A stretch of 64,000 nt of DNA. Source: Nonomuraea fuscirosea (GTDB taxonomy: Bacteria > Actinomycetota > Actinomycetes > Streptosporangiales > Streptosporangiaceae). The notes under the pieces were generated by a model that made no database searches, was not told the origin of the DNA, and worked only from the letters and a program-made list of their open reading frames with translations. The translations under genes were made by a program, and so were the position numbers. Below are positions 24,131-33,363 of the stretch, in pieces (position 1 is the stretch's first letter; each line of letters opens with the position of its first letter). The stretch covers positions 1 to 64,000 of the forward strand of contig NZ_PVNG01000038.1 of NCBI RefSeq assembly GCF_003001935.1, read 5' to 3'.

Positions 24131-24223
24131 CCTGCGGGTCCGGCAAGACGTTCTCCCCTCTCAGACGACCCCCGCCGCCCGGCTGGGTCTGCTTCGGCAT
24201 GCCGGGCGGAGAAAGGCTTTGCC

Positions 24224-24778
24224 ATGTTCGTTCGACATGCCCTCGTCCTCGCCACCGCCGCGGTGGCGCTGACCGCCTGCGCCGGCACCTACGACCCCGC
24301 CGCGAACGCCGGCGCGCAGTCCACCGCGACGGCCACGGCGTCGGCCCAGGCCGCCGCGCCGGCCACCGCCCCGGCCGCAGGGGCCGGGCTGAGCATCACC
24401 GACCCCTGGGTGAAGACCACGAAGAAGGGGATGACCGCGGCGTTCGGGACGCTGGTCAACAACGGCACCGCGCCCGTCACCATCGTCTCCGGCGCCTCCC
24501 CGCTGTCGCCCATGATCGAGCTGCACGAGGTCGTCGACTCCGGCGGCAAGATGGTCATGCGGCCCAAGGAGGGCGGGTTCGTGGTGCCCGCGGGCGGCAC
24601 CCACGAGCTCAAGCCCGGCGGCGACCACATCATGCTGATGGGCGTCACCGAGCAGGTGCGGCCCGGGGCGAAGATCCCGTTCACGCTGCAGGTCCAGGGC
24701 GGGCAGCCGCTGGAGTTCACCGCCGTGGGCAAGGACTTCGCCGGCGGCGAGGAGGACTATCAGCCGGGGCACAAGTGA
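24224..24778 (+). CDS. PCu(A)C-type copper chaperone lipoprotein
   Basis: The 184-aa protein has a lipobox (ALTAC, Cys20) and an Ala/Thr linker. The PCuAC domain (about 60-170) carries the copper ligands in HEVVDSGGKMVMR and HELKPGGDHIMLMG. PCuAC proteins bind Cu(I)/Cu(II) outside the membrane and deliver it to cytochrome oxidase or other cuproenzymes. The stop overlaps the GTG of the DyP gene. In Streptomyces lividans the homologous ECuC and the peroxidase DtpA act in copper delivery and maturation of the radical oxidase GlxA. Confidence 0.88.
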   Translation: MFVRHALVLATAAVALTACAGTYDPAANAGAQSTATATASAQAAAPATAPAAGAGLSITDPWVKTTKKGMTAAFGTLVNNGTAPVTIVSGASPLSPMIELHEVVDSGGKMVMRPKEGGFVVPAGGTHELKPGGDHIMLMGVTEQVRPGAKIPFTLQVQGGQPLEFTAVGKDFAGGEEDYQPGHK

Positions 24779-25890
24779 TCAGCCGTAGAGGGTTGATCGC
24801 CGGCGGCGCCGTCACCGCCGCCGGCGTGCTCGGGCCGCACCGTTCCGAGCGGCAGGTGATCAGGCTCGCCTCCACCGAGGTGACGCCGTTCCACGGGACG
24901 CACCAGGCGGGTGTGGCCACGCCGCCGCAGGCGCACGCGGTGTTCCTCGGCTTCGACCTGCTGCCGCGCACCCGTAAGGAGGCGATCGTCCGGCTGCTGC
25001 AGCTCCTGACCGACGACGCGGCCCGCCTCACCCAGGGGCGGCCCGCGCTGGCGGACACCGAGCCCGAGCTGGCCGCGACCCCGGGCGGGCTCACGTGCAC
25101 GTTCGGGTTCGGGCCGGGGCTGTTCGCGGCGGCCGGGGTGGACTCGCCGGTGGCCGCGCTGCCCGCGTTCAAGACCGACCGGCTGGACAAGCGGTGGAGC
25201 GGAGGTGATCTGCTGGTCCAGGTGTGCGCGGACGACAGCGTGAGCGTGGCGCACGCGGTCCGGATGATCGTGAAGGACACGCGCTCCTTCGCCCGCGTAC
25301 GGTGGACGCAGCGCGGCTTCCACAGCCCCACCCGGCGCAACCTGATGGGCCAGATCGAGGGCACGGGCAACGCCACGGACCTCGACAAAGCCGTCTGGAT
25401 CGGACAGGGCCCGCTGCGCGGCGGCACCACGATGGTGCTGCGCAGGATCCGGATGAAACTGGAGACCTGGGACGCCGCCGATCGGGTGGCCAGGGAGTTC
25501 ACCATCGGGCGGCGGCTGAGCGACGGTGCGCCGCTCACCGGCGCGGCCGAGCGCGACGCGCCCGACTACGCCCGCAAGAACGCCCTCGGGTTCCCGGTCA
25601 TCTCCGAGTTCGCCCACATCCGGCGGGCGCACGTGGCCGATCCCGCGTTGCGGCTGCTCCGGCGGCCCTACAACTACGACGAGGGGCTGAGCGCCGAGGG
25701 CGAGTCGGACTCGGGGCTGCTGTTCGCCTGCTTCCAGGCGGACGTCGGCAAGCAGTTCGTCCCGGTGCAGCGCATGCTGGCCGAGGGCGACCTGCTGAAC
25801 GAGTGGATCAGCGCGATCGGATCCGCCGTGTTCGCCATCCCGCCGGGGTGCGCGCCCGGCGGCTGGATCGGGGAGACCCTGCTCTCCTGA
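24775..25890 (+). CDS. Tat-exported DyP-type haem peroxidase, DtpA-like
   Basis: The 371-aa protein begins MISRRGLIAGGAVTAAGVLG, a twin-arginine signal. The DyP haem-binding region is visible: AHIRRAH near residue 281 for the proximal His and RRPYNYD near 297 for the distal Arg. The GxxDG hallmark reads GQIEG (192-196), with Glu195 where Asp is usual. Translation is coupled to the PCuAC gene by GTGA overlap, matching the ECuC-DtpA pair of Streptomyces. A GlxA-like oxidase is not in this window. Glu at the catalytic site may alter pH behaviour. Confidence 0.88.
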   Translation: MISRRGLIAGGAVTAAGVLGPHRSERQVIRLASTEVTPFHGTHQAGVATPPQAHAVFLGFDLLPRTRKEAIVRLLQLLTDDAARLTQGRPALADTEPELAATPGGLTCTFGFGPGLFAAAGVDSPVAALPAFKTDRLDKRWSGGDLLVQVCADDSVSVAHAVRMIVKDTRSFARVRWTQRGFHSPTRRNLMGQIEGTGNATDLDKAVWIGQGPLRGGTTMVLRRIRMKLETWDAADRVAREFTIGRRLSDGAPLTGAAERDAPDYARKNALGFPVISEFAHIRRAHVADPALRLLRRPYNYDEGLSAEGESDSGLLFACFQADVGKQFVPVQRMLAEGDLLNEWISAIGSAVFAIPPGCAPGGWIGETLLS

Positions 25891-25950
25891 TCGCCCGGCA
25901 AGGCCGCCAGGAGGGCTCGCTCACCTTGACGGCCGGGGAAGGCCGCCGTC

Positions 25951-27279
25951 CTAGCCGTACCTGCCCGTCGGGGCCGGGCGCAGGGCGGCGGCCAGGTCGT
26001 CGGCCAGCGGCTCGATCTCCTCCTGGGTCAGGGTGGAGACGGTCAGGCGCAGCGCGGGCGGCGAGCCGATGCGGTTGCGCGCGCCGGGCGCGCACGCCCA
26101 GCCGCGGGCCAGCAGCCGGGTGATCGCGGTGGTCTCGTCCGCGACGGGGATCCACACGTTCAGCCCGCTGCGGCCGTACGCGGTGACGTCGCGCGTCGCC
26201 AGCGCCGCCACCAGGCCGTTCCTGCGCAGCCCGTACGCCGCCGCGACCGCCGCCGTGTCCACCGCGTCCGTCCGCCAGAGGTGGGCGACGGCGCGTTGCA
26301 GCAGGTGACTCACCCAGCCCGCGGCCAGCCGCTGCCGCCCGCGCAGCCGGTCCAGCGTGACCGGGTCGCCGGCGATCAGGGTGAGGCGCAGGTCGGGGCC
26401 GAACGCCTTGGCCGTGGAGCGGGTGTGGACCCAGCGCGCGGTGGCCCCGGCCAGCGAGTACGGCGGCAGGTCCACGAAGCCCGAGCCGTGGTCGTCCTCG
26501 ATCAGCAGCACCTCGGGACTGACCGCGAGCAGCGCCCGCAGCTCCCGCGCCCGTGCGGCGGACAGGCACGCTCCCGTCGGGTTCTGGGCGCGCAAGGTGA
26601 TGACCACGGCCCGCGCCCCCGCCTGCAGTGCCCGCGCGAGCTCGTCCGGCAGCGGGCCCTCCTCGTCCAGCCGCATCGGCACCGGGCGCAGCCCGAGGAC
26701 GGCGACCAGGTCGAGCAGGGCCGTCCAGCCCGGGTCCTCGACCGCGACCGCGTCGCCGGGACGCAGGTGGGCGGTCAGCATGCGTTCGACGGCGTCGAGG
26801 GTGCCCGAGGTGACCGCCAGCGCCTCGGCCGGGACGCCGTCCGCCCGCAGCCGGGCTCCGGCCAGGGCGATGAGCTCCTCGTCGTCGCCGGTGCCGTACA
26901 TGGCGGGGCTCTCCTCGTGCGCCCGCGCGGCGGCGGCGAGGGCCTCGCGCAGCGGCGGCAGCAGGGAGGGGTCGGGGTTGCCCTTGGACAGGTCGCGCAC
27001 GCCCGGCGGCACTTCGATGCGGATCTCCTCGCGGAACGTGCTGGCCGGGCGCGGCCTGACCCGCGTCCCGCGCCGTCCCGCGGTCTCCACGACGCCGCGC
27101 TCGCGCAGCAGCCGGTACGCGGCCGCCGCCGTGCCGGGGCTGACTCCCGCCCGCTCGGCCACCTCACGCACCGGCGGCAGCACCGCCCCCGGCGGCAGGC
27201 GGCCCTCGGACACGGCGATCTCGACGCCGGCCGCTATCTCGCTGGCCGTTCTGCCGGTGAACGGATATGTTTCTAGCAC
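25951..27279 (-). CDS. MocR-family regulator
   Basis: The 442-aa protein has an N-terminal GntR winged helix (about 8-75; LPPVREVAERAGVSPGTAAA) and an aminotransferase-like domain with the PLP lysine in RSTAKAFGPDLR. It diverges by 34 bp from the PaiB-like gene at 27314, with the AT-rich spacer ATGTTAATTATGTACTAATA holding the probable promoters. A regulator of the neighbouring flavin protein is likely. It differs clearly in sequence from the other MocR gene in the window. Confidence 0.87.
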   Translation of the reverse strand: MLETYPFTGRTASEIAAGVEIAVSEGRLPPGAVLPPVREVAERAGVSPGTAAAAYRLLRERGVVETAGRRGTRVRPRPASTFREEIRIEVPPGVRDLSKGNPDPSLLPPLREALAAAARAHEESPAMYGTGDDEELIALAGARLRADGVPAEALAVTSGTLDAVERMLTAHLRPGDAVAVEDPGWTALLDLVAVLGLRPVPMRLDEEGPLPDELARALQAGARAVVITLRAQNPTGACLSAARARELRALLAVSPEVLLIEDDHGSGFVDLPPYSLAGATARWVHTRSTAKAFGPDLRLTLIAGDPVTLDRLRGRQRLAAGWVSHLLQRAVAHLWRTDAVDTAAVAAAYGLRRNGLVAALATRDVTAYGRSGLNVWIPVADETTAITRLLARGWACAPGARNRIGSPPALRLTVSTLTQEEIEPLADDLAAALRPAPTGRYG

Positions 27280-27313
27280 AATGTTAATTATGTACTAATA
27301 CAAAGAGGTTCGC

Positions 27314-27931
27314 ATGCTCATCAACCCATGGGACGCCGCCAGGGACGAGAACGAGTGGCGTGAATGGCTGCGTACGCGCGACTTCGGCCAGATCGCGGTC
27401 AACGGCGTGGACGGCGCGGCCCCCGTGGTGGTGCCGACCCACTTCCTGTTCGACGGGGACGAGATCGTGCTCCACCTGGCCCGGCCCAACCCGATCTGGG
27501 CGGCGCTGGAGGCCAACCCCGCGGCGCTGATGAGCGTGTACGACGACTACGCCTACATCCCGAGCGGCTGGCGCGGCGACTCTCCCCAGACGGGCGTGCC
27601 GACCAGTTACTACGCCTCCGTCCAGCTCGACTGCCTGGCCGAGATCGTGGACGACGGGGAGGGCAAGGCGGAGATCCTGCGCCGTCAACTGGCCCACCAC
27701 CAGCCGGCCGGCGATCACGGCGAGATGGCGGCCGACGCGGGGCCGTACCACAAGAGGTTGTCGGCGCTGCGCGGGCTGCGGCTGCGGGTGGTGGAGGTGC
27801 GGGCCAAGTTCAAGTTCGACGACCACCGGCCCGAGGTGCGCGAGCGGGTCTCGGCCGGGCTGGCCGAGCGCGGCCTGCCCACCGACGCCGGCGCGCGGGC
27901 CCGGCAACTCGGGCGCGCGGCCGGCGGCTGA
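27314..27931 (+). CDS. PaiB-like FMN-binding protein
   Basis: The 205-aa protein matches PaiB/FMN-binding negative regulator proteins: FGQIAVNG and VPTHFLFDGDEIVLHLARP near the start, then YDDYAYIPSGW and a late KRLSALRGLRLRV segment. The split-barrel fold binds FMN. In Bacillus PaiB affects sporulation and degradative enzymes. In actinobacteria these proteins are usually next to a MocR regulator, as here. DNA binding has not been shown for this branch. Confidence 0.85.
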   Translation: MLINPWDAARDENEWREWLRTRDFGQIAVNGVDGAAPVVVPTHFLFDGDEIVLHLARPNPIWAALEANPAALMSVYDDYAYIPSGWRGDSPQTGVPTSYYASVQLDCLAEIVDDGEGKAEILRRQLAHHQPAGDHGEMAADAGPYHKRLSALRGLRLRVVEVRAKFKFDDHRPEVRERVSAGLAERGLPTDAGARARQLGRAAGG

Positions 27932-28279
27932 ACAGGGGCTCCGCGGAGCGGTTTTCCACATGATGCACAGTCTGTGGATAACCGGCCTTGCCTGTGGATA
28001 ACGTCGTTTCCAGCCTCTGGCCGAACGGCTCCCGCGGCCGCCCGTCCGCCGGTGACGGCCACGACCTGCGGCGACCCCTTGGCCCGACCTCGGCAGGGAG
28101 TGTGTTTTCCCAGGTCAGGGCCGTGCCGTCGGCGAGCAAGGAGTATCCGTACCACACCTCAAAAGCTGCCTGAAACGGCGGCGCGGAAGGGGCCCGTACC
28201 TGTATGGGGACGGGTACGCGCCCCTCCCCGGCCGAAACCCCACACCCTGTGGACGAACGGCCCGGTCGAGCGGCCTTCG
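27932..28279. other. Gene-free spacer with three DnaA-box-like sites
   Basis: Two perfect DnaA boxes in inverse orientation, TGTGGATAA at 27973-27981 and 27993-28001, are spaced by 20 bp. TTTTCCACA lies just before them at 27952-27960. A fragment of open minus-strand frame (around 28060-28170, with VWYGYSLLADGTALTWENTL) looks coding-like but has no good start. No complete gene is supported. Confidence 0.55.
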
Positions 28280-29002
28280 TCACCAGTTCCAGTACGACCG
28301 CGCCTCGGACTTCCACTCCTTCGGGAAGTACTGGTGGATCTTGAACGCCATGCCCTTGCCCCGGGCGATGTACTGGTCGCGTTCGAGCTTCCTGGCGATC
28401 GGCTTGCCAGGGTTGCCCCGGTTGTCCCACCAGGACTCCCACTGCTTGACGCAGGTCTGGGCGCCGAGGTACTGGTTCGAGCAGGAGGCTGGCGGCGACC
28501 AGATCTGAGTGTGCCCGAAGTCGATGGTCTTGCCCGACGACTGCTCGGTGATCGTCCCCCACGCCTTCATGCAGTAGCCCTGCGCGGGGATCGCCCACTT
28601 GACGTAGTGCTGCCGCCCCGACGTGGCCAATGTCGTGAGATTTCCGCACTTGGCGTCACCGATCTGCTCCTTGGTGACCCGCACGGTGTAGTAGGTGCCG
28701 TTGTCACGCCAGCCGTCCAGCATCAGCCAGTCGCCGCTGTGGACGAACTTCTCGGCGTAGGAGGGCGGCCACTTCTTCGGGTCGCCCCAGCTGATCTCCG
28801 ACGTCGTGGCCGACAGGGGCTTCCAGGTCCACTGCCCCGCCGCCTGCCCGTCGGCCCAGTGCTGGCCGGCGCTGCGCGCGCCGAACATCGCGTACTGGCC
28901 GTAGTTCTCCGCCGCCTGGGCCGGGCTGCTCAGGCCGGCCAGCACGGTGACGGCCCCGACGATGACGGCGGCGGCGGTCCTTACGCTCAACTTCTGGATC
29001 AT
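28280..29002 (-). CDS. Secreted protein of unknown function
   Basis: The 240-aa product starts at ATG 29002 with a Sec signal peptide (KLSVRTAAAVIVGAVTVLAG to SSPAQAAENYG). The mature part is rich in Trp and Tyr (WADGQAAGQWTWKPL; ISWGDPKKWPPSYAEKF) with four cysteines that could pair. It looks like a globular extracellular beta-rich protein. No enzyme motif is recognised. Confidence 0.7.
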   Translation of the reverse strand: MIQKLSVRTAAAVIVGAVTVLAGLSSPAQAAENYGQYAMFGARSAGQHWADGQAAGQWTWKPLSATTSEISWGDPKKWPPSYAEKFVHSGDWLMLDGWRDNGTYYTVRVTKEQIGDAKCGNLTTLATSGRQHYVKWAIPAQGYCMKAWGTITEQSSGKTIDFGHTQIWSPPASCSNQYLGAQTCVKQWESWWDNRGNPGKPIARKLERDQYIARGKGMAFKIHQYFPKEWKSEARSYWNW

Positions 29003-29107
29003 CACCGGCGAGATGGTACCGACGGGCCGGTGCGACGTCCGTCGGATCAAAATCTCTCGAACTGATCGGCGGGACCCCGGCGCGAAACACCGGAGCCCCG
29101 CCCTGGG

Positions 29108-29860
29108 TCAGCCGGAACGCCTCATGAGGGCGAAGATGCCCCAGCCGAGGTATTCACGCTGGTAACGGACATGCCGCACCGGCGACTCGTCCAGCTCCGC
29201 GCGCAACTCGGCGGCCAGCTCGTCGTCGGGGTTCGAGTCGAGCCAGCGCCGCAGGTTGAGCCACTGCGGAGCCACGTACCTGTCCCAGCTGTCCTGGTCG
29301 GCCAGGACCATCTCGACGACGTCCCAGCCGAGCTCGCCGAACTGACCGACCAGCCCGGGCAGCGAACGCAGGTCGCCCGCCTCACGCATGTGGCAGGCTT
29401 CGACGGTGGCCTGGTCGGGCGGGTCGAGCCGCCAGTACGGCTCCCCGATCAGCATCAGGCCGCCGGGGCGCAGGCTGCGTTCGAGCAACTCGACGGTGCC
29501 CGGCAGGCCGCCGCCGATCCAGGTCGCCCCGATGCAGGACACGACGTCGACCGGCTCGTCGGCGACATAGGCGGAGGCGTCGCCGTGCACGAACGTGACG
29601 GCCCCGTCGACGCCCAGCTCGGCGGCCCGGGCCCGCGCCGCCGCGGTGAACACGGTGCTGACGTCGACTCCGGTGCCGCGCACGCCGTGGTCGCGGGCCC
29701 AGGTGCACAACATCTCGCCCTTGCCGCTGGCCAGGTCGAGCAGCCGGCTGCCGGGCGGCAGGTCGAGCGCCCGGCCTAGGGTGGCGAGCTTGTCGGCGGT
29801 GACGGGGTTGAGGATACGGTGGCTGTGCTCGCGGATGGTGAAGCTACGTGGCAGATCCAC
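29108..29860 (-). CDS. SAM-dependent class I methyltransferase
   Basis: The 250-aa protein starts at GTG and has motif I LLDLASGKGEMLCTW (40-54). An acidic VTFVHGDASAY follows, and the post-motif CIGATWIGGGLPGTVELLER resembles small-molecule methyltransferases. Substrate is unknown. The C-terminal YQREYLGWGIFALMRRSG is common to a Streptomyces group of uncharacterised members. Confidence 0.82.
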   Translation of the reverse strand: MDLPRSFTIREHSHRILNPVTADKLATLGRALDLPPGSRLLDLASGKGEMLCTWARDHGVRGTGVDVSTVFTAAARARAAELGVDGAVTFVHGDASAYVADEPVDVVSCIGATWIGGGLPGTVELLERSLRPGGLMLIGEPYWRLDPPDQATVEACHMREAGDLRSLPGLVGQFGELGWDVVEMVLADQDSWDRYVAPQWLNLRRWLDSNPDDELAAELRAELDESPVRHVRYQREYLGWGIFALMRRSG

Positions 29861-30016
29861 TTCTGAGGTTCCTTCTGGTCGTAGACGCGATTCGTAGGTG
29901 ACGGGACCGGATCACACCGGCCGAACGCGCCTGGACCGTCATACAATGCACCTCTTCGAGTGGCTGGAGAGTCGTCCGGGCGAGGCTAGAACACCCGGTC
30001 CGGTGACGTCCACCGG

Positions 30017-30991
30017 TTATCCCCCGGCCTCCAGGTCCGTGGCGATCCGGCCGCGCATCATGGCCTCCATGACCTTCATGAACCGCTGCGTCCGCGCCCG
30101 CCCCAGGACGAACGGGTTCGCGGCCGCCCCCGCGCGCAGTTCCTCCATGCGCGCCAGGCCGTAGTCCGCGGCCCCGTGGTTGTTCAGCTCCACGTCCACC
30201 CCCGCCTTGCGCATCGTGGCGGCGAAGGCGAGCACGGAGTCGAGGTAGATCCGCTTGTCGGCGACGGCCGCCGGCGGGTTGGTGCCGCCCCACAACATCG
30301 CGGTGTGCCGCCGTCCCCTCCACCGCGCCGGGAAGATCATCGAGACGGTGCCCGGCGTGTGGCCGGGGGTGTGATGGAAGGAGATCGTCGTGTCGCCGAG
30401 GGTCAGGCGGCGGCCGTCGGCGATGTCCAGGTCATGCTTGGGGGCGTTCGGCGGCTTCTCGGCGGCGACGAGCTTCCAGTCGGCCGGGCTCATCATGACG
30501 CGGGCGCCGTACCGGTCGGCGAGGTACTGGGCGCCGCCGAAGTGGTCGTCGTGCCCGTGGGCGGCCACCACGTACTTGATCGCCGACGGGTCGACGCCGA
30601 GCGACTTCAGCTGGGGGACGATGACCTTCCCGGCCTCGTCCGGCGAGCCCAGCGCGTCGATCAGGATGACACCGCCCGAGGTGAGCAGGGCCGTGACCGA
30701 GACGAACCCGGTGCTGACCACGGCCACGTTGTCGAAGATCTTCAGCGGCTTCGGCGCCTTGGGCTGGGCCGGTGTCACGCCCGGTGTGAGCGCCTTGACC
30801 AGGGTGGTGAGCACCGGGTCGCGGCCGGCCAGCTTCGCCGCCCTGGCGTAGTGGTCGCGCGCGCTCCCCGGCGCGGCGGTGGCCGCCTCGGCTCTGCCAC
30901 CCGCCAGCGGCAGCAGGGCCGCGGCCGACAGCAGGGCCCGGCGGGAGGTGGTGGACTGCGCAAGGGACATTCGCCTCGTACCTGCTTTCAC
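30017..30991 (-). CDS. Secreted MBL-fold hydrolase
   Basis: The 324-aa protein has a twin-arginine-like signal (TTSRRALLSAAALLPLAGG) and the metallo-beta-lactamase metal motif HGHDDHFGG, then HHTPGHTPGTVSMIF. The motif and spacing resemble subclass B3 beta-lactamases, but a missing close homologue check leaves lactonase or thioesterase roles open. The start may be ATG 30970. Its promoter region faces the MMPL gene across about 200 bp. Confidence 0.82.
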   Translation of the reverse strand: MKAGTRRMSLAQSTTSRRALLSAAALLPLAGGRAEAATAAPGSARDHYARAAKLAGRDPVLTTLVKALTPGVTPAQPKAPKPLKIFDNVAVVSTGFVSVTALLTSGGVILIDALGSPDEAGKVIVPQLKSLGVDPSAIKYVVAAHGHDDHFGGAQYLADRYGARVMMSPADWKLVAAEKPPNAPKHDLDIADGRRLTLGDTTISFHHTPGHTPGTVSMIFPARWRGRRHTAMLWGGTNPPAAVADKRIYLDSVLAFAATMRKAGVDVELNNHGAADYGLARMEELRAGAAANPFVLGRARTQRFMKVMEAMMRGRIATDLEAGG

Positions 30992-31197
30992 TCGCCCGGA
31001 TGCGACGTCGCTCCAGCAGAGCAGAGCCGATCAAGGGGCGTCCAATATTGACATCCCCCGCGCGTCGATAACGGAGCCGATATCAAGGCTGGTCGATGCC
31101 CTGGCAAACGTGTGTGCGCGGGCGGCGGGTGAGCCGTGTTCGCCGCCGTTCCTCTGCCTACTGTGAGCCCCCGATTGATCGGGAAAGGCGGGAAATC

Positions 31198-33363
31198 ATG
31201 CCGGTCGGGAGCCTTCGCCGTGATTCGCCCCTCGTCGAGCCCGTGCCGGGCGCGCTGGGCAGGTGGGGGTCCGCGGTGGCCCGCCGGGGGCGGTTGGTGA
31301 TCGCGTTGTGGCTGGTCCTGGCCGCCGGCTCGGCGGCGCTGCTGCCCGGGTTGCCGGCCCGGCTGGCCCCGCCCTCGCTGGAGGTGCCGGGCTCGGAGTC
31401 CGCCGTCGCTGCGGCCGTGATCGCGCGCGGCTTCCCCGAGCAGGGGACCGAGCAGGTGCTGCTGGCCTTCACCTCCGCCACGCTGCGCGCCTCAGAGCCG
31501 GGGTACCAGCGCGTGATGGCCGCGGTGATGAGCGCGATGGCCGCCCGCGGGGACGTCGGGGCGCTGCTGCCGCTGCCCGAGGTGGCCGGCCAGCATCCCG
31601 GGCACGCGTACGCACTGATGGGTGTGCACGGCGACGAGCCGGCCAGGCAGCGCAACCTGCCCGCCCAGCTCGCGACCGCTCAGGAGAGCGCGAGGCGGGC
31701 GTCGGCGGGAGCCGTCTCGGTCACGATCCTGGGCGTCAGCCGCGCCTTCGCCCAGCTCGCCCACACCGACATGGCCGATCTGCGGGCGATGGAGACCATG
31801 ACCGTCCCGGTGGCCGTGCTGCTGCTGGTGCTCGGGCTCGGCGCGGCGGGCGCGGCGCTGGTGCCGCTGCTCGTCGGCGGCGCGGCGATCCTGACCGCGA
31901 TGGGCGCGCTCGCCCTGGCCGGTACGTACGGCGCCGCCGACTCGACCATGCTCACCTACACCGTCACCATGACCCTGGGCCTCGGCCTGGACTACAGCCT
32001 GCTCATCCTGCTGCGCTACCGTCAGGCCCGCGCCGGCGGCCGGTCCCCGCAGGCCGCGGCCGGGCACGCCGTCGCCACGGCGGGCAGCACCGTGACCTGG
32101 TGCGCCCTGGCCATCATGATCACCTCCTGCGCGCTCTTCCTGGTCGGCGTGCCGTGGGCTGGTTCGATGGCGCTGGCGGGCCTGCTGTCCGCGCTGGTCA
32201 CGCTCGCCGCGGCGCTGACCCTGACGCCGGCGCTGCTCCCCCGGCTCGACGGCCTGCTCGCGTGGGGCACGCTCCCCTGGCGGCGGCACGACTCGGAGCC
32301 GCGCGAGCCCGCCTGGGTGCGGGGCGCCCGGCACCTGATGCGCCATCCGGTCCCGTACGCGGCTGCCGCCGTCACGGCGCTGCTCCTGCTCGCCCTGCCC
32401 GCCCTGCACCTGCGTACCGGGCTGCACTACGACCGCGCCACGCTGGCCGGCACGGACATGGGCGCCGGCCTGGAGCAACTCGAACGCGACAAGGTGGCCA
32501 GCCTGACCAGCCTGGCGCTGCCGCATCCGCCCGGCTCGGCCCCGGTGGACACCGGGGCGCTGAGCGCCGCGCTGCGGGCCGACCCCCGGGTGTCCGTGGT
32601 GAGCGTGTTCGACAACGGCAGGGACCTGACCCTGATGCTGGTCGCCGACAGGGCCGCCCCGGACAGCGCGGCCGCGACCGCCTTCCTGCGGGACGTGCGC
32701 GAAGGGGCCGCCCGCCTGCTGCCCGCCGGTCAGCGGGTGCTCGCCGTCGGACCGGCCGCGCGGCTGCGCGACCTGACGGCGGGCGCGCTCGACGGGCTGT
32801 GGCGGGTGCTCCTCGTCGTCCTGCTGGCCTCGTTCGCGCTGCTGCTGATCACGTTCCGCAGCCTGCTCATCCCGCTGAAGGCGGTGGCGATGAACCTGCT
32901 CTGCGTGTGCGCCACGTTCGGCCTGCTCACGCTGGCCTTCCAGACTCCGGCGACGGATATCAACGCGCTGCTCCCCCTGATCGTCTTCACCATCGTCTTC
33001 GGCCTGTCCATGGACTACGAGGTCTTCCTCGTGCACCGCGTCCACGAGCACTACCGCCGCACCGGCGACAACACGGCCGCCGTGCTGCACGGGCTGCGGC
33101 ACACCGCGCGCCCGATCACGCTGGCCGCCGCCATCATGGCCGTCACCTTCTCCGGGCTGATGTTCACCCGGCGGCTCGACTTCCAGCAGGGCGGCTTCGC
33201 GGTGGCCGTCGCGATCGTGCTCGACGCCACCCTCATCCGGATGGTGCTGGTCCCGGCGCTGATGCGGCTGCTCGGCGAGCGCAACTGGTGGCTGCCGGGT
33301 CAGCGCCGCAGGAACGCCTCGATGGCGGGGACGAGCCGTTCGTACGCGTCCTCCAGCACGTAG
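31198..33363 (+). CDS. MMPL/RND-family membrane transporter
   Basis: The 721-aa protein starts at ATG 31198 after AAGGCGGG. It has the MMPL layout: one N-terminal helix, an extracytoplasmic domain, five helices, a second domain and five further helices. The repeated GLDYSLLILLRYR and GLSMDYEVFLVHRVHEHYR segments carry the charged residues of the proton path. MMPL exporters move lipids and hydrophobic metabolites. Its 3' end overlaps the oleB gene by 64 bp on the opposite strand, so it could export products of that locus. That link is inference. Confidence 0.88.
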   Translation: MPVGSLRRDSPLVEPVPGALGRWGSAVARRGRLVIALWLVLAAGSAALLPGLPARLAPPSLEVPGSESAVAAAVIARGFPEQGTEQVLLAFTSATLRASEPGYQRVMAAVMSAMAARGDVGALLPLPEVAGQHPGHAYALMGVHGDEPARQRNLPAQLATAQESARRASAGAVSVTILGVSRAFAQLAHTDMADLRAMETMTVPVAVLLLVLGLGAAGAALVPLLVGGAAILTAMGALALAGTYGAADSTMLTYTVTMTLGLGLDYSLLILLRYRQARAGGRSPQAAAGHAVATAGSTVTWCALAIMITSCALFLVGVPWAGSMALAGLLSALVTLAAALTLTPALLPRLDGLLAWGTLPWRRHDSEPREPAWVRGARHLMRHPVPYAAAAVTALLLLALPALHLRTGLHYDRATLAGTDMGAGLEQLERDKVASLTSLALPHPPGSAPVDTGALSAALRADPRVSVVSVFDNGRDLTLMLVADRAAPDSAAATAFLRDVREGAARLLPAGQRVLAVGPAARLRDLTAGALDGLWRVLLVVLLASFALLLITFRSLLIPLKAVAMNLLCVCATFGLLTLAFQTPATDINALLPLIVFTIVFGLSMDYEVFLVHRVHEHYRRTGDNTAAVLHGLRHTARPITLAAAIMAVTFSGLMFTRRLDFQQGGFAVAVAIVLDATLIRMVLVPALMRLLGERNWWLPGQRRRNASMAGTSRSYASSST

